Assembly (NCBI GenBank): GCA_905372875.1
Contig: CAJPQU010000001.1
Span: forward strand, 1 to 41,686
Source of the DNA: an uncultured Schwartzia sp.
Lineage (GTDB): Bacteria; Bacillota; Negativicutes; Selenomonadales; Selenomonadaceae
Direction: 5' to 3'
DNA: 41,686 nt
The first letter of the stretch is position 1, and each line of letters begins with the position of its first letter. A program made the translations under genes and the position numbers. Positions 7,753-15,655 of the stretch are shown here, piece by piece. The notes under the pieces were generated by a model. That model saw only the letters and a list, made by a program, of their open reading frames with translations. It searched no databases and was not told the DNA's origin.

Positions 7753-7774
7753 ATTGGCCGCCGCGGCGGCCAAT
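7753..7774. promoter_or_regulatory. 22-bp perfect palindrome upstream of trkA
   Basis: The 22-bp sequence starting ATTGGCCGCC at 7753 equals its own reverse complement. It lies about 40 bp upstream of the likely -35 of the trk operon and has no T-run, so an upstream protein-binding site is more likely than a terminator. No regulator is identified. Confidence 0.45.
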
Positions 7775-7793
7775 ACCGAAAAAGACGGCCATA

Positions 7794-7822
7794 GTGGCAA
7801 AATTCCTAAAAAATAGTATAAT
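7794..7822 (+). promoter_or_regulatory. Candidate promoter of the trk operon
   Basis: A perfect -10 TATAAT (7817-7822) lies 17 bp after a 4/6 match to the -35 (GTGGCA, 7794-7799). The start codon is about 32 bp past the expected transcription start. Confidence 0.5.
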
Positions 7823-7860
7823 AAGAGCCATCAAAACGAATGGGGGACGGAGGGGTTTTT

Positions 7861-9213
7861 GTGCGCGTCGTAATCGTGGGAGCGGGAAAATTAGGATACA
7901 GCATCGCCGAACTCTTATCCAACGAAGGGTACGAAGTGGTGATGATCGATCAGGATGAGACCCAGCTGGAAGCGGTGAAAAATACCCTGGACGTCCTGAC
8001 CATTCGGGCTAACGGAGCCAGCCCCGCCACCATGGCCGACGTGGAAGTGCGGGGGGCCGATCTTTTAATCGCGGTGACGGCGGTGGACGAGGTGAACATG
8101 ATCGCCTGTATCCTGGCGAAAAAACACAAGATCCGCCACACCATCGCCCGTATTCGGGACATAGAATTCGTCGCCGCGGAGGGCGGGTACCTGAAAAAAA
8201 CCTTCGACATCGACCTCATGTTGAACCCGGAATACATCACGGCCCAGGAAATCTATCGCATCCTCATGACAACGGCCGCCCTCAATGTAGAGGATTTTGC
8301 CAGCGGCAAGGTGCGCCTCTTCGAGACAAAGGTGCGCCGGGACTCGAAGATGGCCAACGTGCCCCTCAAGGACATGGATATGCCGGCGTCGGTCTTAGCG
8401 GGGATGATCTTCCGGGACCACCAGATGATCATCCCCCACGGCGACGATATTCTAAAGCCCGGGGATAACGCCTACTTCATCGGCGATCCAGCGGAGATCG
8501 AAAAGTTCAGCGCCCGCTTCGTTAAGCGCGAAGCCCGCCGGCTGGAACGGCTCATGATCATCGGCGCGGGACGTACCGGCCGAGCGCTGGCCACGATGTT
8601 TGAGCCGACGGATGTCAAGGTGAAGGTCATCGAAAAAGACAGCGAGCGCTGCCAGCGGATGGCGGATATGCTGCAAAACGGCATGGTAATTTCCGGCGAC
8701 GGCACGGACATTGACCTTCTCATGCAGGAGGGGATCCACGAAACGGACGTGGTGGTCTGCCTGACGGAGGACGATAAGCTGAACCTCATGCTGGCGCTTT
8801 TAGCTAAGCATCTGGGCGCACGGGAGACTGTGGTGCGGGTGGGGCGCAGCGAATATGTGGATCTCATGGAGAAGGTGGGGGTGGACATCGTCCTTTCGGC
8901 CCGGCTCCTATCCGCCAGCGAAGTGCTGGCCTTTGCCCGCCGGGGCGGCGTCGTGTCGGTCTCCCTCTTGGAAAGTGCCAAGGCGGAAGCGGTGGAGGTC
9001 ATCGTGCAGGAGGGAACGCCGGTGGTGGGGCATCCCTTAAAAGAAGTCCATCTCCCCCGGGAATGCCTCGTCTGCGCCTATGTGCGGGGCGAAGAGGCCG
9101 CCATCCCCAACGGCGACTCCGTTCTCCTCCCCGGAGACCGCGCCATTCTCTTCATCGAAACACAGTTTTCCCAGAAGGTCATCCAATACTTTAAGGGCAG
9201 GGATCGGGCATGA
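7861..9213 (+). CDS. trkA: Trk potassium uptake regulatory subunit TrkA
   Basis: 450 residues from a GTG at 7861, chosen because GGAGGGG lies 5-6 bp before it and because TrkA proteins begin almost directly with the nucleotide-binding strand (here VRVVIVGAGKLGY). The ATG at 7840 would add seven residues with no site before it. The protein has the full double layout: RCK-N1 (GAGKLG, about residues 7-12), RCK-C1, RCK-N2 (IIGAGRTGRALA, about 235-250) and RCK-C2 (about 375-445). TrkA is the cytoplasmic NAD(H)/nucleotide-sensing ring that gates TrkH. Its stop overlaps the next gene's start by 4 bp (ATGA), so trkA and both trkH genes form one operon. Confidence 0.95.
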   Translation: MRVVIVGAGKLGYSIAELLSNEGYEVVMIDQDETQLEAVKNTLDVLTIRANGASPATMADVEVRGADLLIAVTAVDEVNMIACILAKKHKIRHTIARIRDIEFVAAEGGYLKKTFDIDLMLNPEYITAQEIYRILMTTAALNVEDFASGKVRLFETKVRRDSKMANVPLKDMDMPASVLAGMIFRDHQMIIPHGDDILKPGDNAYFIGDPAEIEKFSARFVKREARRLERLMIIGAGRTGRALATMFEPTDVKVKVIEKDSERCQRMADMLQNGMVISGDGTDIDLLMQEGIHETDVVVCLTEDDKLNLMLALLAKHLGARETVVRVGRSEYVDLMEKVGVDIVLSARLLSASEVLAFARRGGVVSVSLLESAKAEAVEVIVQEGTPVVGHPLKEVHLPRECLVCAYVRGEEAAIPNGDSVLLPGDRAILFIETQFSQKVIQYFKGRDRA

Positions 9214-10649
9214 GCCGCTCCCTGCTGCTGTTCCTCCTGGGGCAGGTGACGCTGCTCTCGGGAGCGGCCATGCTGGTACCGTTTTTTTATTCGCTGAGCC
9301 GAATGACGGCGGAGGTACCAGCTTTTTTGGCGTCCCTTCTCCTCGTCATGACAGTGGGCGAAATCATTGTCCGCCTGGGAAAAAACCATCCGCCCCGGAT
9401 GGAGCTGATGGACGCGGCGGCCCTCTTGGTCTGCGTCTGGCCACTGGCCGCAGCGGCCGGGGCCGTTCCCTTCGTCCTCTCCGGAGTCTTAGGCCCGGTG
9501 GACGCCCTCTTTGAAAGCGTGTCTTGTATCACCTCCACCGGCATTTCCTTCCTCGGCCCCACCGCGCCCTACTCCTTGCAGCTCTGGCGCAGCATCATCG
9601 CCTGGATGGGCAGCCTCTCCTTCGTCGTTATGCTGGTGACAGTCATGCCCGCCGTCTGCGGCTCCTTCGGGCTGGTCTTAACCTATGAATACAGCCTGTC
9701 CTTCAGCCCTCTCTTGGTGCGGATGAAGCGTTCCGCTTGGCAGGCGTTGCGGATCTATGCAGGGTTGACTGCCATCTCCCTCCTCCTCTTTTATTTAGCA
9801 GGCTTGGGGCCCCTCGATTCCCTCTCCATGGCCATGATGTCCCTCTCCACCGGCGGGGGCGCTGACCTTCCGGTCTTCATGCTTCAGAACAACCCTTGGC
9901 TGGAAATGGCCGCCATCCTCTCCATGCTGCTGGCCTGCGGGAATTTCCTTCTCTACCGGCAGGCAGTACGGCGGCGGGATTTTCGCCTCATCTGGCAGGA
10001 TACGGAACTGCGGCTCTTTTTCCTGCTGCTCCTCCTCTTCAGCTTGGCCGTCAGCGCCCATCTTTGGTACGCTGGGGTCTACGACCTCGCCGACAGTCTG
10101 CGCTACGGCTTTTTTGAGGTGATCTCTTTTTCCAGCACCAGCGGTTTCATGGCCGCGCCGGTGGCGGCATGGCCGGATTTAGATCGCTTCCTGCTGCTCC
10201 TCCTGGTTTTCATCGGCGGCTGTATCGGCTCTTTGACGGGAGGGCTGAAAATCAAACGCTTGGTCATCCTCTTCCGCATGACGCTCAGCGAAATGAAGCG
10301 TACCCTGCACCCCCACATGGTGGAGCGGATCCGCGTGGGGAAAGAAACCGTATCCATGCGGATCGTGGGCAATATCCTCTGCTACTTCTTCCTGCAATTA
10401 GCCGTTTTCTACGTGTTCACGGCGCTGCTTTCCCTCTCGGACATCACCCTGCCGGAAGCGGTGGGTCTGGGGGTGGGGATGCTGTCCAGCGTCGGCACCG
10501 CGTCCGGCCTCTACGGCTTCGATACTTACGCGAATTTAGCGCCGGGCTTTAAGCTCCTCTGCTGCTTCTTCATGCTGGCAGGACGCATGGAAATCTTCGC
10601 GCTGCTCCTCTGGCTGGGGGGACGGGCGGCGGCAGAACATCGTTGGTGA
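9210..10649 (+). CDS. TrkH-family potassium transporter, divergent paralogue
   Basis: 479 residues with ten or more hydrophobic segments and the four-repeat (M1-P-M2)x4 architecture of Trk/Ktr channels. The pore loops are recognisable but depart from the usual filter: P1 SCITSTGISFLGP, P2 SLSTGGGADLP, P3 FSSTSGFMAA, P4 SSVGTASGLYG. The expected fourth filter is SxGxxGPG, seen intact in the next gene; here the GPG is lost. The gene overlaps trkA by 4 bp and is 13 bp from the second trkH. It may give a channel with altered selectivity or conductance, or a partner subunit in a mixed dimer; both are inference. Confidence 0.85.
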   Translation: MSRSLLLFLLGQVTLLSGAAMLVPFFYSLSRMTAEVPAFLASLLLVMTVGEIIVRLGKNHPPRMELMDAAALLVCVWPLAAAAGAVPFVLSGVLGPVDALFESVSCITSTGISFLGPTAPYSLQLWRSIIAWMGSLSFVVMLVTVMPAVCGSFGLVLTYEYSLSFSPLLVRMKRSAWQALRIYAGLTAISLLLFYLAGLGPLDSLSMAMMSLSTGGGADLPVFMLQNNPWLEMAAILSMLLACGNFLLYRQAVRRRDFRLIWQDTELRLFFLLLLLFSLAVSAHLWYAGVYDLADSLRYGFFEVISFSSTSGFMAAPVAAWPDLDRFLLLLLVFIGGCIGSLTGGLKIKRLVILFRMTLSEMKRTLHPHMVERIRVGKETVSMRIVGNILCYFFLQLAVFYVFTALLSLSDITLPEAVGLGVGMLSSVGTASGLYGFDTYANLAPGFKLLCCFFMLAGRMEIFALLLWLGGRAAAEHRW

Positions 10650-10662
10650 GGGGGAACGTGTC

Positions 10663-12123
10663 TTGAATCTGTTTATCATCGCGGACATCTTGGGAAACCT
10701 CGCCTACTCCGTCGCCGCCGTCCTCTCTCTCCCCCTCGTCTACGCCGCCCTTCAGGGGGAAGCGGACGCCGCCATGGCTTTCTTCTTCGCCGTCATGGTG
10801 AGCCTCGTCGTGGGGGGCGCTCTCAAGCAGCGCGGCGAAATGGTCACGGAGGATGAAATCGCCGTCCGAGAAGGCGTCGCCATCACTGGCGTGGGCTGGT
10901 TCATGGTCTCCCTGCTCTCCCTCCTGCCCTATCTCTTGGGGGGCTTTCTCTCTCCCTTAGACAGCCTCGCCGAATCCATCTCCGGTCTCTCCGGAACTGG
11001 AGCTACCTTCATCCCCGACTTGGACGTCCTGCCCCGAAGCCTCCTCCTCTGGCGCAGCCTGACGAATTGGATCGGGGGCATCGGGATCATCGTCATTTTC
11101 ATGGCGCTGCTCCCGCAGTTTGGCCGGGGGGCCATGTTCCTCCTGCGGGCCGAGGCCACGGGTCCCATGGTGGAGCGCCAACGCCCCCGCATTCGGGACA
11201 ACGCCATCGCTCTCTTTAGCGTCTACATCGGCTACACGCTCTTAGCCATGGGGGGCTATCTCGTCCTCGGCATGAGCGCCTACGATGCACTGAATCACGC
11301 CTTCACCACCATCGCCACCGGAGGCTTTTCCACCTACAACGACAGCTTCCTCCACTTCAACAGCCCGGCCATCGAAGCCTGGGCCGTCCTCTGGATGCTC
11401 ATCTCCAGCGGCAGCTTCGGCATGTACGTCTTAGCCCTCCACACCAGCTGGCGGGTCGTCCTGAGAAACACGGAATTTCGCGCCTTCCTCCTCCTCTTTG
11501 TCGTCGCCACCCTCCTCATCGCCTTAGACCTCATGACGGAAATGGGCTTCGGCCTCGGCACGGCCTTTCGCCACGCTGTATTTCAAACCGCCTCCTTGGG
11601 CTCCACCACCGGCTTTGTTTCCTACGACTTCGACACCTGGCCTTCCTTCTCGAAGGCCGTCCTCCTCCTTCTCATGTTCGTAGGAGGCTGCGCCGGCTCC
11701 ACCTCCGGCGGCTTCAAAATTCTGCGCTTCGTGGTCATGCTGCGCCTCATCAAGGCCCTCGTCTGGCAAAAACTCCACCCGAAACTGGTGGCCTACGTCA
11801 CCATGAACGGCGTCCACCTGCCGAATCAAATCCTCTTCAACATCGCCCGTCACTTCTTCGTCTACGTCATGATGAATGTCCTCTTCGCCTTCTTCCTCAT
11901 CTTTGACGGCATTCGCATGATCGACGCCGTAAGCGTCAGCATCTCCACCATGGGCAGCGTCGGGCCGGGCTTTGGCATCGCCGGAGCCACCAGCACCTAC
12001 GCCATCCTCCCCCCTTTCTCCAAAGCCGTGGCCTGTGTCTCCATGTTCTTCGGCCGCTTGGAAATCTTCACCGTCCTGGCCATTTTGACCCCGGAATTCT
12101 GGCACAAGGGAAAGAGCTGGTAA
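10663..12123 (+). CDS. trkH: TrkH potassium transporter, canonical
   Basis: 486 residues from a TTG at 10663, with GAGGGGG 8 bp upstream; no ATG is available near the first membrane segment. The filter loops are standard: P1 SGLSGTGATFIPD, P2 TIATGGFSTYN, P3 GSTTGFVSYD, P4 STMGSVGPGFGI. The SAGSTSGG-type loop (GCAGSTSGGFKILR) between repeats is also present. TrkH passes K+ inward and is gated by the TrkA ring encoded at the head of the operon. Terminators lie at 12267 and 12302. This copy is the likely main K+ conducting subunit. Confidence 0.95.
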   Translation: MNLFIIADILGNLAYSVAAVLSLPLVYAALQGEADAAMAFFFAVMVSLVVGGALKQRGEMVTEDEIAVREGVAITGVGWFMVSLLSLLPYLLGGFLSPLDSLAESISGLSGTGATFIPDLDVLPRSLLLWRSLTNWIGGIGIIVIFMALLPQFGRGAMFLLRAEATGPMVERQRPRIRDNAIALFSVYIGYTLLAMGGYLVLGMSAYDALNHAFTTIATGGFSTYNDSFLHFNSPAIEAWAVLWMLISSGSFGMYVLALHTSWRVVLRNTEFRAFLLLFVVATLLIALDLMTEMGFGLGTAFRHAVFQTASLGSTTGFVSYDFDTWPSFSKAVLLLLMFVGGCAGSTSGGFKILRFVVMLRLIKALVWQKLHPKLVAYVTMNGVHLPNQILFNIARHFFVYVMMNVLFAFFLIFDGIRMIDAVSVSISTMGSVGPGFGIAGATSTYAILPPFSKAVACVSMFFGRLEIFTVLAILTPEFWHKGKSW

Positions 12124-12266
12124 CATCTCGGCTCTATATGACTTCGATCATACGGAACATATCATTCCGATGGCCTTGCCATTGAAAACGGCATAACGAA
12201 GGAAGCGCTGAGAAAACGAAGTCCGTCACTTGGCACAGAAAGGACGGAAAAGATGCGCCAAGATGG

Positions 12267-12293
12267 GGCGCTGCATGTATCAGCGCCTTTTTT
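12267..12293 (+). terminator. Terminator of the trk operon
   Basis: GGCGCTG (12267-12273) pairs with CAGCGCC (12281-12287), and six T follow (12288-12293). It overlaps the 3' end of the opposing nitrogenase-like remnant. The 140 bp between trkH and this hairpin shows no gene. Confidence 0.75.
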
Positions 12294-12933
12294 CCATACG
12301 CAAAGCGGCCTCGATGGCGTCGAGTTGGCCGCTTTTTTTATTTGCCGCGTCGGAGAGCGGCGCGAAGATGGACGGCTGCCCAAGGCGCTCTTGGAACCAA
12401 GCAGCGATTGCCTCTCCCCGCCCTTCATGGAGAACGACATTGAGGGCGGCGCGGCCCGCTTTCCTTATGCTTTCCACCGTGGTGCCCGGTACGCCGAAAG
12501 TGAGGTGTACTTCGATGCCCCGCCGAAAGAGCTGCCGCTTGATCTCCGCCAGATTCTCCGCCGCATGTTCCTCCAGGGGAGAAAAGCCGATGAGGTTCAC
12601 TGTCTCCGGCGTCGGCGGGCACGGCCCCGGGGGCAGCGCTTCCAGCACCGCCAAAAACGCTTTCCCGTAGCCATCGTCAAATTCCCCGGTGAAGCCTCCC
12701 GCCTCGGCCACCGCCACGGGGACTCCCGGAGCGAAGGCAGTGCAGATGCCACGGACATCGTCGCCGATGAGCGCCGGGGCGCAGTTCACCGCCACCCCCA
12801 ACAGGGCGTCGCCCCTTCCCACCCGAGCCTCGAGGAGAGTCTGCCGCAGCGCTTCCTCACCGCCGAAGAAGAGATCGTTCTCCTCGACGAAGGTGCTGAA
12901 CAGCCACTCGCAGGGGATGCCCCACGCTTCCAG
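12280..12933 (-). pseudogene. Nitrogenase component 1-like protein, 5' part missing
   Basis: From about 12918 the minus-strand frame reads GIPCEWLFSTFVEENDLFFGG, then NCAPALIGDDV, ETVNLIGFSP and EIKRQLFRRGIEVHLTFG. These follow the order of the middle and C-terminal parts of nitrogenase component 1-like oxidoreductases (the ExDxxFGG and CxPxLIGDD motifs). The N-terminal part of that family, with the first cluster-ligand cysteines, is absent. Upstream the open frame (to 13077) only runs as a shadow of the 4Fe-4S membrane protein gene in another frame and does not look like real protein. The simplest reading is a deletion that removed the 5' half. True nitrogen fixation is unlikely: these homologues in anaerobes are of unknown function and no nifH is in the window. 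Confidence 0.6.
12302..12337 (+). terminator. Second, downstream terminator-like hairpin
   Basis: AAAGCGGCC (12302-12310) pairs with GGCCGCTTT (12327-12335), with an inner TCGA/TCGA, followed by a T-run on the plus strand. It lies inside the C-terminal codons of the opposing remnant gene and would back up the first terminator. Confidence 0.55.
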
Positions 12934-13214
12934 CCGCACCAGAGCTTGGAAAAGAGCAGGCACAAAACGGCAAAGACGAGGAACCACATCAGATTTCGCA
13001 GTCCGTTGTAAGTAAAAAGCTGATCGTAGGCCGCGAGACCGAAGATCCCCACCCGCTGAAAGAGCATCAAGAAGCAATACCCGCCGCAGCCATTGATATA
13101 AGGACAGCTAAAGCAGGGCAGGGCAAAGCCCAAATGGATCCCCACACGGCCGCCGTACGTCAGGAGGAGGAAACTCGCGGCCTGCGTCAGCTCCCGCCAG
13201 CGAAAAACCGTCAT
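12930..13214 (-). pseudogene. 4Fe-4S membrane protein, 3' part missing
   Basis: From the ATG at 13214 the frame encodes about 95 plausible residues: a first hydrophobic stretch, the Cys-rich CFSCPYINGCGGYCFLM, a second hydrophobic stretch (LMWFLVFAVLCLLF), then LWCGW at residues 91-95. LWCGW normally opens the WCGWxCPxG motif of NapH-type polyferredoxin membrane proteins. Here the motif breaks off and the frame continues for 47 residues of low-quality sequence that is the shadow of the nitrogenase-like frame. The ATG overlaps the stop of the upstream exported protein gene by 4 bp, so the gene was part of an operon. Probably truncated by the same deletion that beheaded the nitrogenase-like gene. 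Confidence 0.6.
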
Positions 13215-14089
13215 GCCCCTCGCCTCCTTTTCCGCCGCCGAATGAGAATGAACGCGCCCGTGACGCCCCCCGCCGCCAAAAGCACGGCGACGCCGTGAAG
13301 GACGTCAAGGTAGAAGCGGCGGTCATGGAAGACGCTGATCTGCGTGAAGAGATGAAGCGGCTCGCCGCCTTCCTCCAAAAGCGCGGCGAAAAACACCTCG
13401 TCCCGGCTCCCGCGCCCCGGCACCTTGAGCCGGGGAAGAGGCGTTACCTCGTAGGTGAACCTGTCCTGTACCGTCAGCGTCTCCAAAAGACAGCGGTCTT
13501 TATCATACACGGCCACCGCCGCCGAACGGCCCTCTCCCTGCTGGAGAATGAACGACATCGGACTTCCGGTGCGAAAATTGTAGCCTTCCTCCGTTTCCGC
13601 TTCCAGGTATGGCGTATCCGCCGGCATCGCCGCATCTTCCGGCCAATCGGCGGGATCGCGCCCCCGGGCGTAGACCGGGCGCAGCGCCTGCACTACATAA
13701 AGCTGCCCGCGATAGCGCAGCTTGGCGATGATGTTGCACGAAGCCCTTCGGGGAAGGACGAGGCGAAAAGCGGCGTTCTCCTCCTCTTCCCGCACCGTCA
13801 AGGGCAGCACATGGGTTTCCTCCTCGGCGCGGCACCGGCAGACGGCGGCTAACACGTCAATCTCCTCCTTTGGGACAGGACGGTCCCCGTCCCAAAGGAA
13901 AAAGTCCGCCGTCGCCGATCCGTCCCATTGATCGACGGGATCCGACAGCGAAAAATGCAAAAACGGGGCTCCCGCCGCCTCCGGCGGCGAAAGCGGCAGC
14001 GCCTCCGCTGCCGCCCGCCCCGCCGTCAACCAAAGGAGGACGCCGAAGAGCAGCCCTGTCGCTTTATACACCGAAAAAAAGCCTGCCAT
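13211..14089 (-). CDS. Exported protein with C-terminal membrane anchor, unknown function
   Basis: 292 residues from the ATG at 14089 (MAGFFSVYKATGLLFGVLLW), which gives a clean signal peptide ending near AGRAAAEA. The middle is beta-rich and acidic, with several repeated strand-turn patterns, and includes single Cys residues (CRCRAEEE). The C-terminus has one membrane segment (about residues 264-284) and a strongly basic tail, RRRKRRRGA, expected to stay in the cytoplasm. No family is recognised. The stop overlaps the 4Fe-4S membrane protein start by 4 bp, and the DUF4198 gene is 75 bp upstream. The context suggests an extracytoplasmic partner in a metal-uptake or redox module (inference). 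Confidence 0.65.
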   Translation of the reverse strand: MAGFFSVYKATGLLFGVLLWLTAGRAAAEALPLSPPEAAGAPFLHFSLSDPVDQWDGSATADFFLWDGDRPVPKEEIDVLAAVCRCRAEEETHVLPLTVREEEENAAFRLVLPRRASCNIIAKLRYRGQLYVVQALRPVYARGRDPADWPEDAAMPADTPYLEAETEEGYNFRTGSPMSFILQQGEGRSAAVAVYDKDRCLLETLTVQDRFTYEVTPLPRLKVPGRGSRDEVFFAALLEEGGEPLHLFTQISVFHDRRFYLDVLHGVAVLLAAGGVTGAFILIRRRKRRRGA

Positions 14090-14164
14090 GAAACCGCCTC
14101 CGTCAGGGTCCGCCGCGCTTTGGTGGAGATGCCCCCTCAAGCGGGATATGCCGTCTCGCTTTTG

Positions 14165-15001
14165 TCAGGGAATGAGAAACGTCAGCGACGCGTAATAATT
14201 CTCCGTCATGACCCGCCCCGCTAAATCGCCCCGGGGCTCCATGGTCAGGCCGGCCTTGATGACCCACGGCCCCCAGTGGGTGATGCGGATGTGTGCCACG
14301 CCGTTTCTGTCGGTCATGGTGGCGCAAGACGATTCGTCGGTCTGGGAAAATCCTTCGTACTTCGCGGAGAGCTTGACATGCGCCGCCGGCTCGCCTTCAA
14401 AAAGCACCCGCACGGGCAGATCACCACCGGTATTGTTCCCTAATTGGTAGGGATTGACGAGAGGGACGATCTCTAACGTCTGCCCCAACAGCCGGTCAAA
14501 CACCCCCGCCGTCCGATCCCCCACGCAAAAGAGCGTCTTAGCGAACTGCTGGGAATAGGTGCTGGACAAGACATCGGAAAGGCCTGTCATATCCTGCTTG
14601 ACGCTCTGGGTCTGCCCCTCCGCGTCGCGATACTTCGTGTTATAGGAAGCATGGCGCGTCACGCCGATGAGATAGAAGCCTTCCTCCGCGAGCTTTAGCT
14701 CGCTGGCCGCAAATCCCGTCGTCTCTAACTTGACCGTCTTCTCTTCCCCGCCGGGCGTCGTGAGCCAGATACGGTTGAAATCCTCTTCGGAAACGTAGCC
14801 GTCCACCGGGAAATGATGCCCCCAGCCCAGGTACAGCTTCGTCTTGGCCAGCGCCTTCTCTGCATCAAACGCGGGATGATAATCCGTCATGTTGATCCAG
14901 AGGGCGTGGGCGTCCGCCGTCCCCGGATAGAGCAGCGCCCCCAAGGAAAGCACCGCCGCCGCCAAGGACCCAAAAGCGCGGGAAAATAAATGTTTCGTCA
15001 T
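14165..15001 (-). CDS. DUF4198-family exported protein (putative metal-uptake component)
   Basis: 278 residues from the ATG at 15001; longer frames to 15106 lack a plausible signal peptide at their start. The N-terminus is a typical Sec signal ending TADA, so the mature protein would start HALWINMTDYHPAF. The mature N-terminal His and HALW motif, followed by YLGWGHHFPVDG and a C-terminal HIRITHWGPWVI region, fit the DUF4198 family, which is often encoded with nickel, cobalt or iron uptake genes. It is the first gene of a minus-strand cluster and a Fur-like inverted repeat lies about 190 bp upstream. The identity of the metal cannot be told from sequence. Confidence 0.75.
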   Translation of the reverse strand: MTKHLFSRAFGSLAAAVLSLGALLYPGTADAHALWINMTDYHPAFDAEKALAKTKLYLGWGHHFPVDGYVSEEDFNRIWLTTPGGEEKTVKLETTGFAASELKLAEEGFYLIGVTRHASYNTKYRDAEGQTQSVKQDMTGLSDVLSSTYSQQFAKTLFCVGDRTAGVFDRLLGQTLEIVPLVNPYQLGNNTGGDLPVRVLFEGEPAAHVKLSAKYEGFSQTDESSCATMTDRNGVAHIRITHWGPWVIKAGLTMEPRGDLAGRVMTENYYASLTFLIP

Positions 15002-15192
15002 GATGTGATACTCCTTTCTTGTCGCAACCTTTAAAATGTATACTCCACGCCGACGAGGAAACTCCTCTCTCCCCCTTGTTTCATTGTGCTGTAATGAAAT
15101 TTTCACGGAAAATTCATTTGTATTAACCCTACCATACGTCCTACAACACCGTCAAGCACGCCTTTAGCCCTGTCTTTTGCGTATATATTTAG

Positions 15193-15210
15193 AATGATTC
15201 TCGTATCATT
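15193..15210. promoter_or_regulatory. Fur-like operator
   Basis: AATGAT (15193-15198) and ATCATT (15205-15210) form a perfect inverted repeat in the context GAATGATTCTCGTATCATTTC, close to the classical AATGATnnnnATCATT core. It lies between the DUF4198 cluster and the copper operon and most likely serves the former. A PerR or Zur site cannot be excluded. Confidence 0.5.
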
Positions 15211-15222
15211 TCACTTTAATTC

Positions 15223-15251
15223 TTGACAAATACCCTCATAGGGTATATGAT
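15223..15251 (+). promoter_or_regulatory. Copper-operon promoter with embedded CsoR-type operator
   Basis: TTGACA (15223-15228), a 17-bp spacer and TATGAT (15246-15251). The spacer contains ATACCCT-CAT-AGGGTAT (15230-15246), a 7-3-7 inverted repeat like known CsoR boxes (TACCC...GGGTA). Repressor bound here would block RNA polymerase directly; Cu(I) would release it. Confidence 0.85.
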
Positions 15252-15302
15252 GAAGAAGTCAAGAACAGGGAGAACGCATCTCCCGGGAGCAGGGGAAAGA
15301 AC

Positions 15303-15617
15303 ATGGATGAGCAAAGAGCCGGCGGCTGTGGGTGCTGCCATAAGACGAAGACGCGTTCGGAAGCGGAGTATAAGCGCCTCATTCACCGACTGAACCGCAT
15401 CGAAGGGCAGATCCGCGGCATTCGCAAGATGGTGGAAAAGAGTGCCTACTGCCCGGATATTTTAGTGCAGTCAGCGGCGGCCACCGCGGCCATTCAAGCC
15501 TTTAACCGTGAGCTTTTAAACAGCCACATCCGAAGCTGCGTGGCGACGGATCTCCGCGCCGGGAAAGACGAAACGGTGGACGAATTGGTGGGACTTCTCC
15601 AAAAGCTGATGAAGTGA
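15303..15617 (+). CDS. csoR: Copper-sensing transcriptional repressor CsoR
   Basis: 104 residues of the all-helical CsoR/RcnR (DUF156) family. The Cu(I) ligand pattern is visible: Cys in AYCPDILVQ, then His and Cys in NSHIRSCV, i.e. the C-H-C set of true copper sensors rather than the RcnR/FrmR sets. The N-terminal tail carries an extra Cys-rich CGCCHKTK motif, not part of the usual core. The conserved helix KRLIHRLNRIEGQIRGIRKMVE is present. It is the first gene of the operon, behind a promoter that contains a CsoR-type box, so autoregulation is expected. The next gene begins 38 bp downstream if read from its GTG start. Confidence 0.93.
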   Translation: MDEQRAGGCGCCHKTKTRSEAEYKRLIHRLNRIEGQIRGIRKMVEKSAYCPDILVQSAAATAAIQAFNRELLNSHIRSCVATDLRAGKDETVDELVGLLQKLMK

Positions 15618-15655
15618 AGGGTGCGGAAAATCATGAATACACGGAGGTATGTAAT

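Noticed and set aside
11524..12126. A 200-residue minus-strand frame
   Set aside because: It is antisense to trkH, rich in Glu, Asp, Gly and His, as expected for a GC-rich shadow frame, and shows no motif.
12124..12266. Short coding remnant after trkH
   Set aside because: A frame reading YGTYHSDGLAIENG is open for about 40 codons but has no start, no ribosome site and no recognised family.
12786..13214. The 142-residue frame as an intact small membrane protein
   Set aside because: Residues after LWCGW are low-quality sequence that shadows the nitrogenase-like frame, so the frame is better read as a truncated gene.
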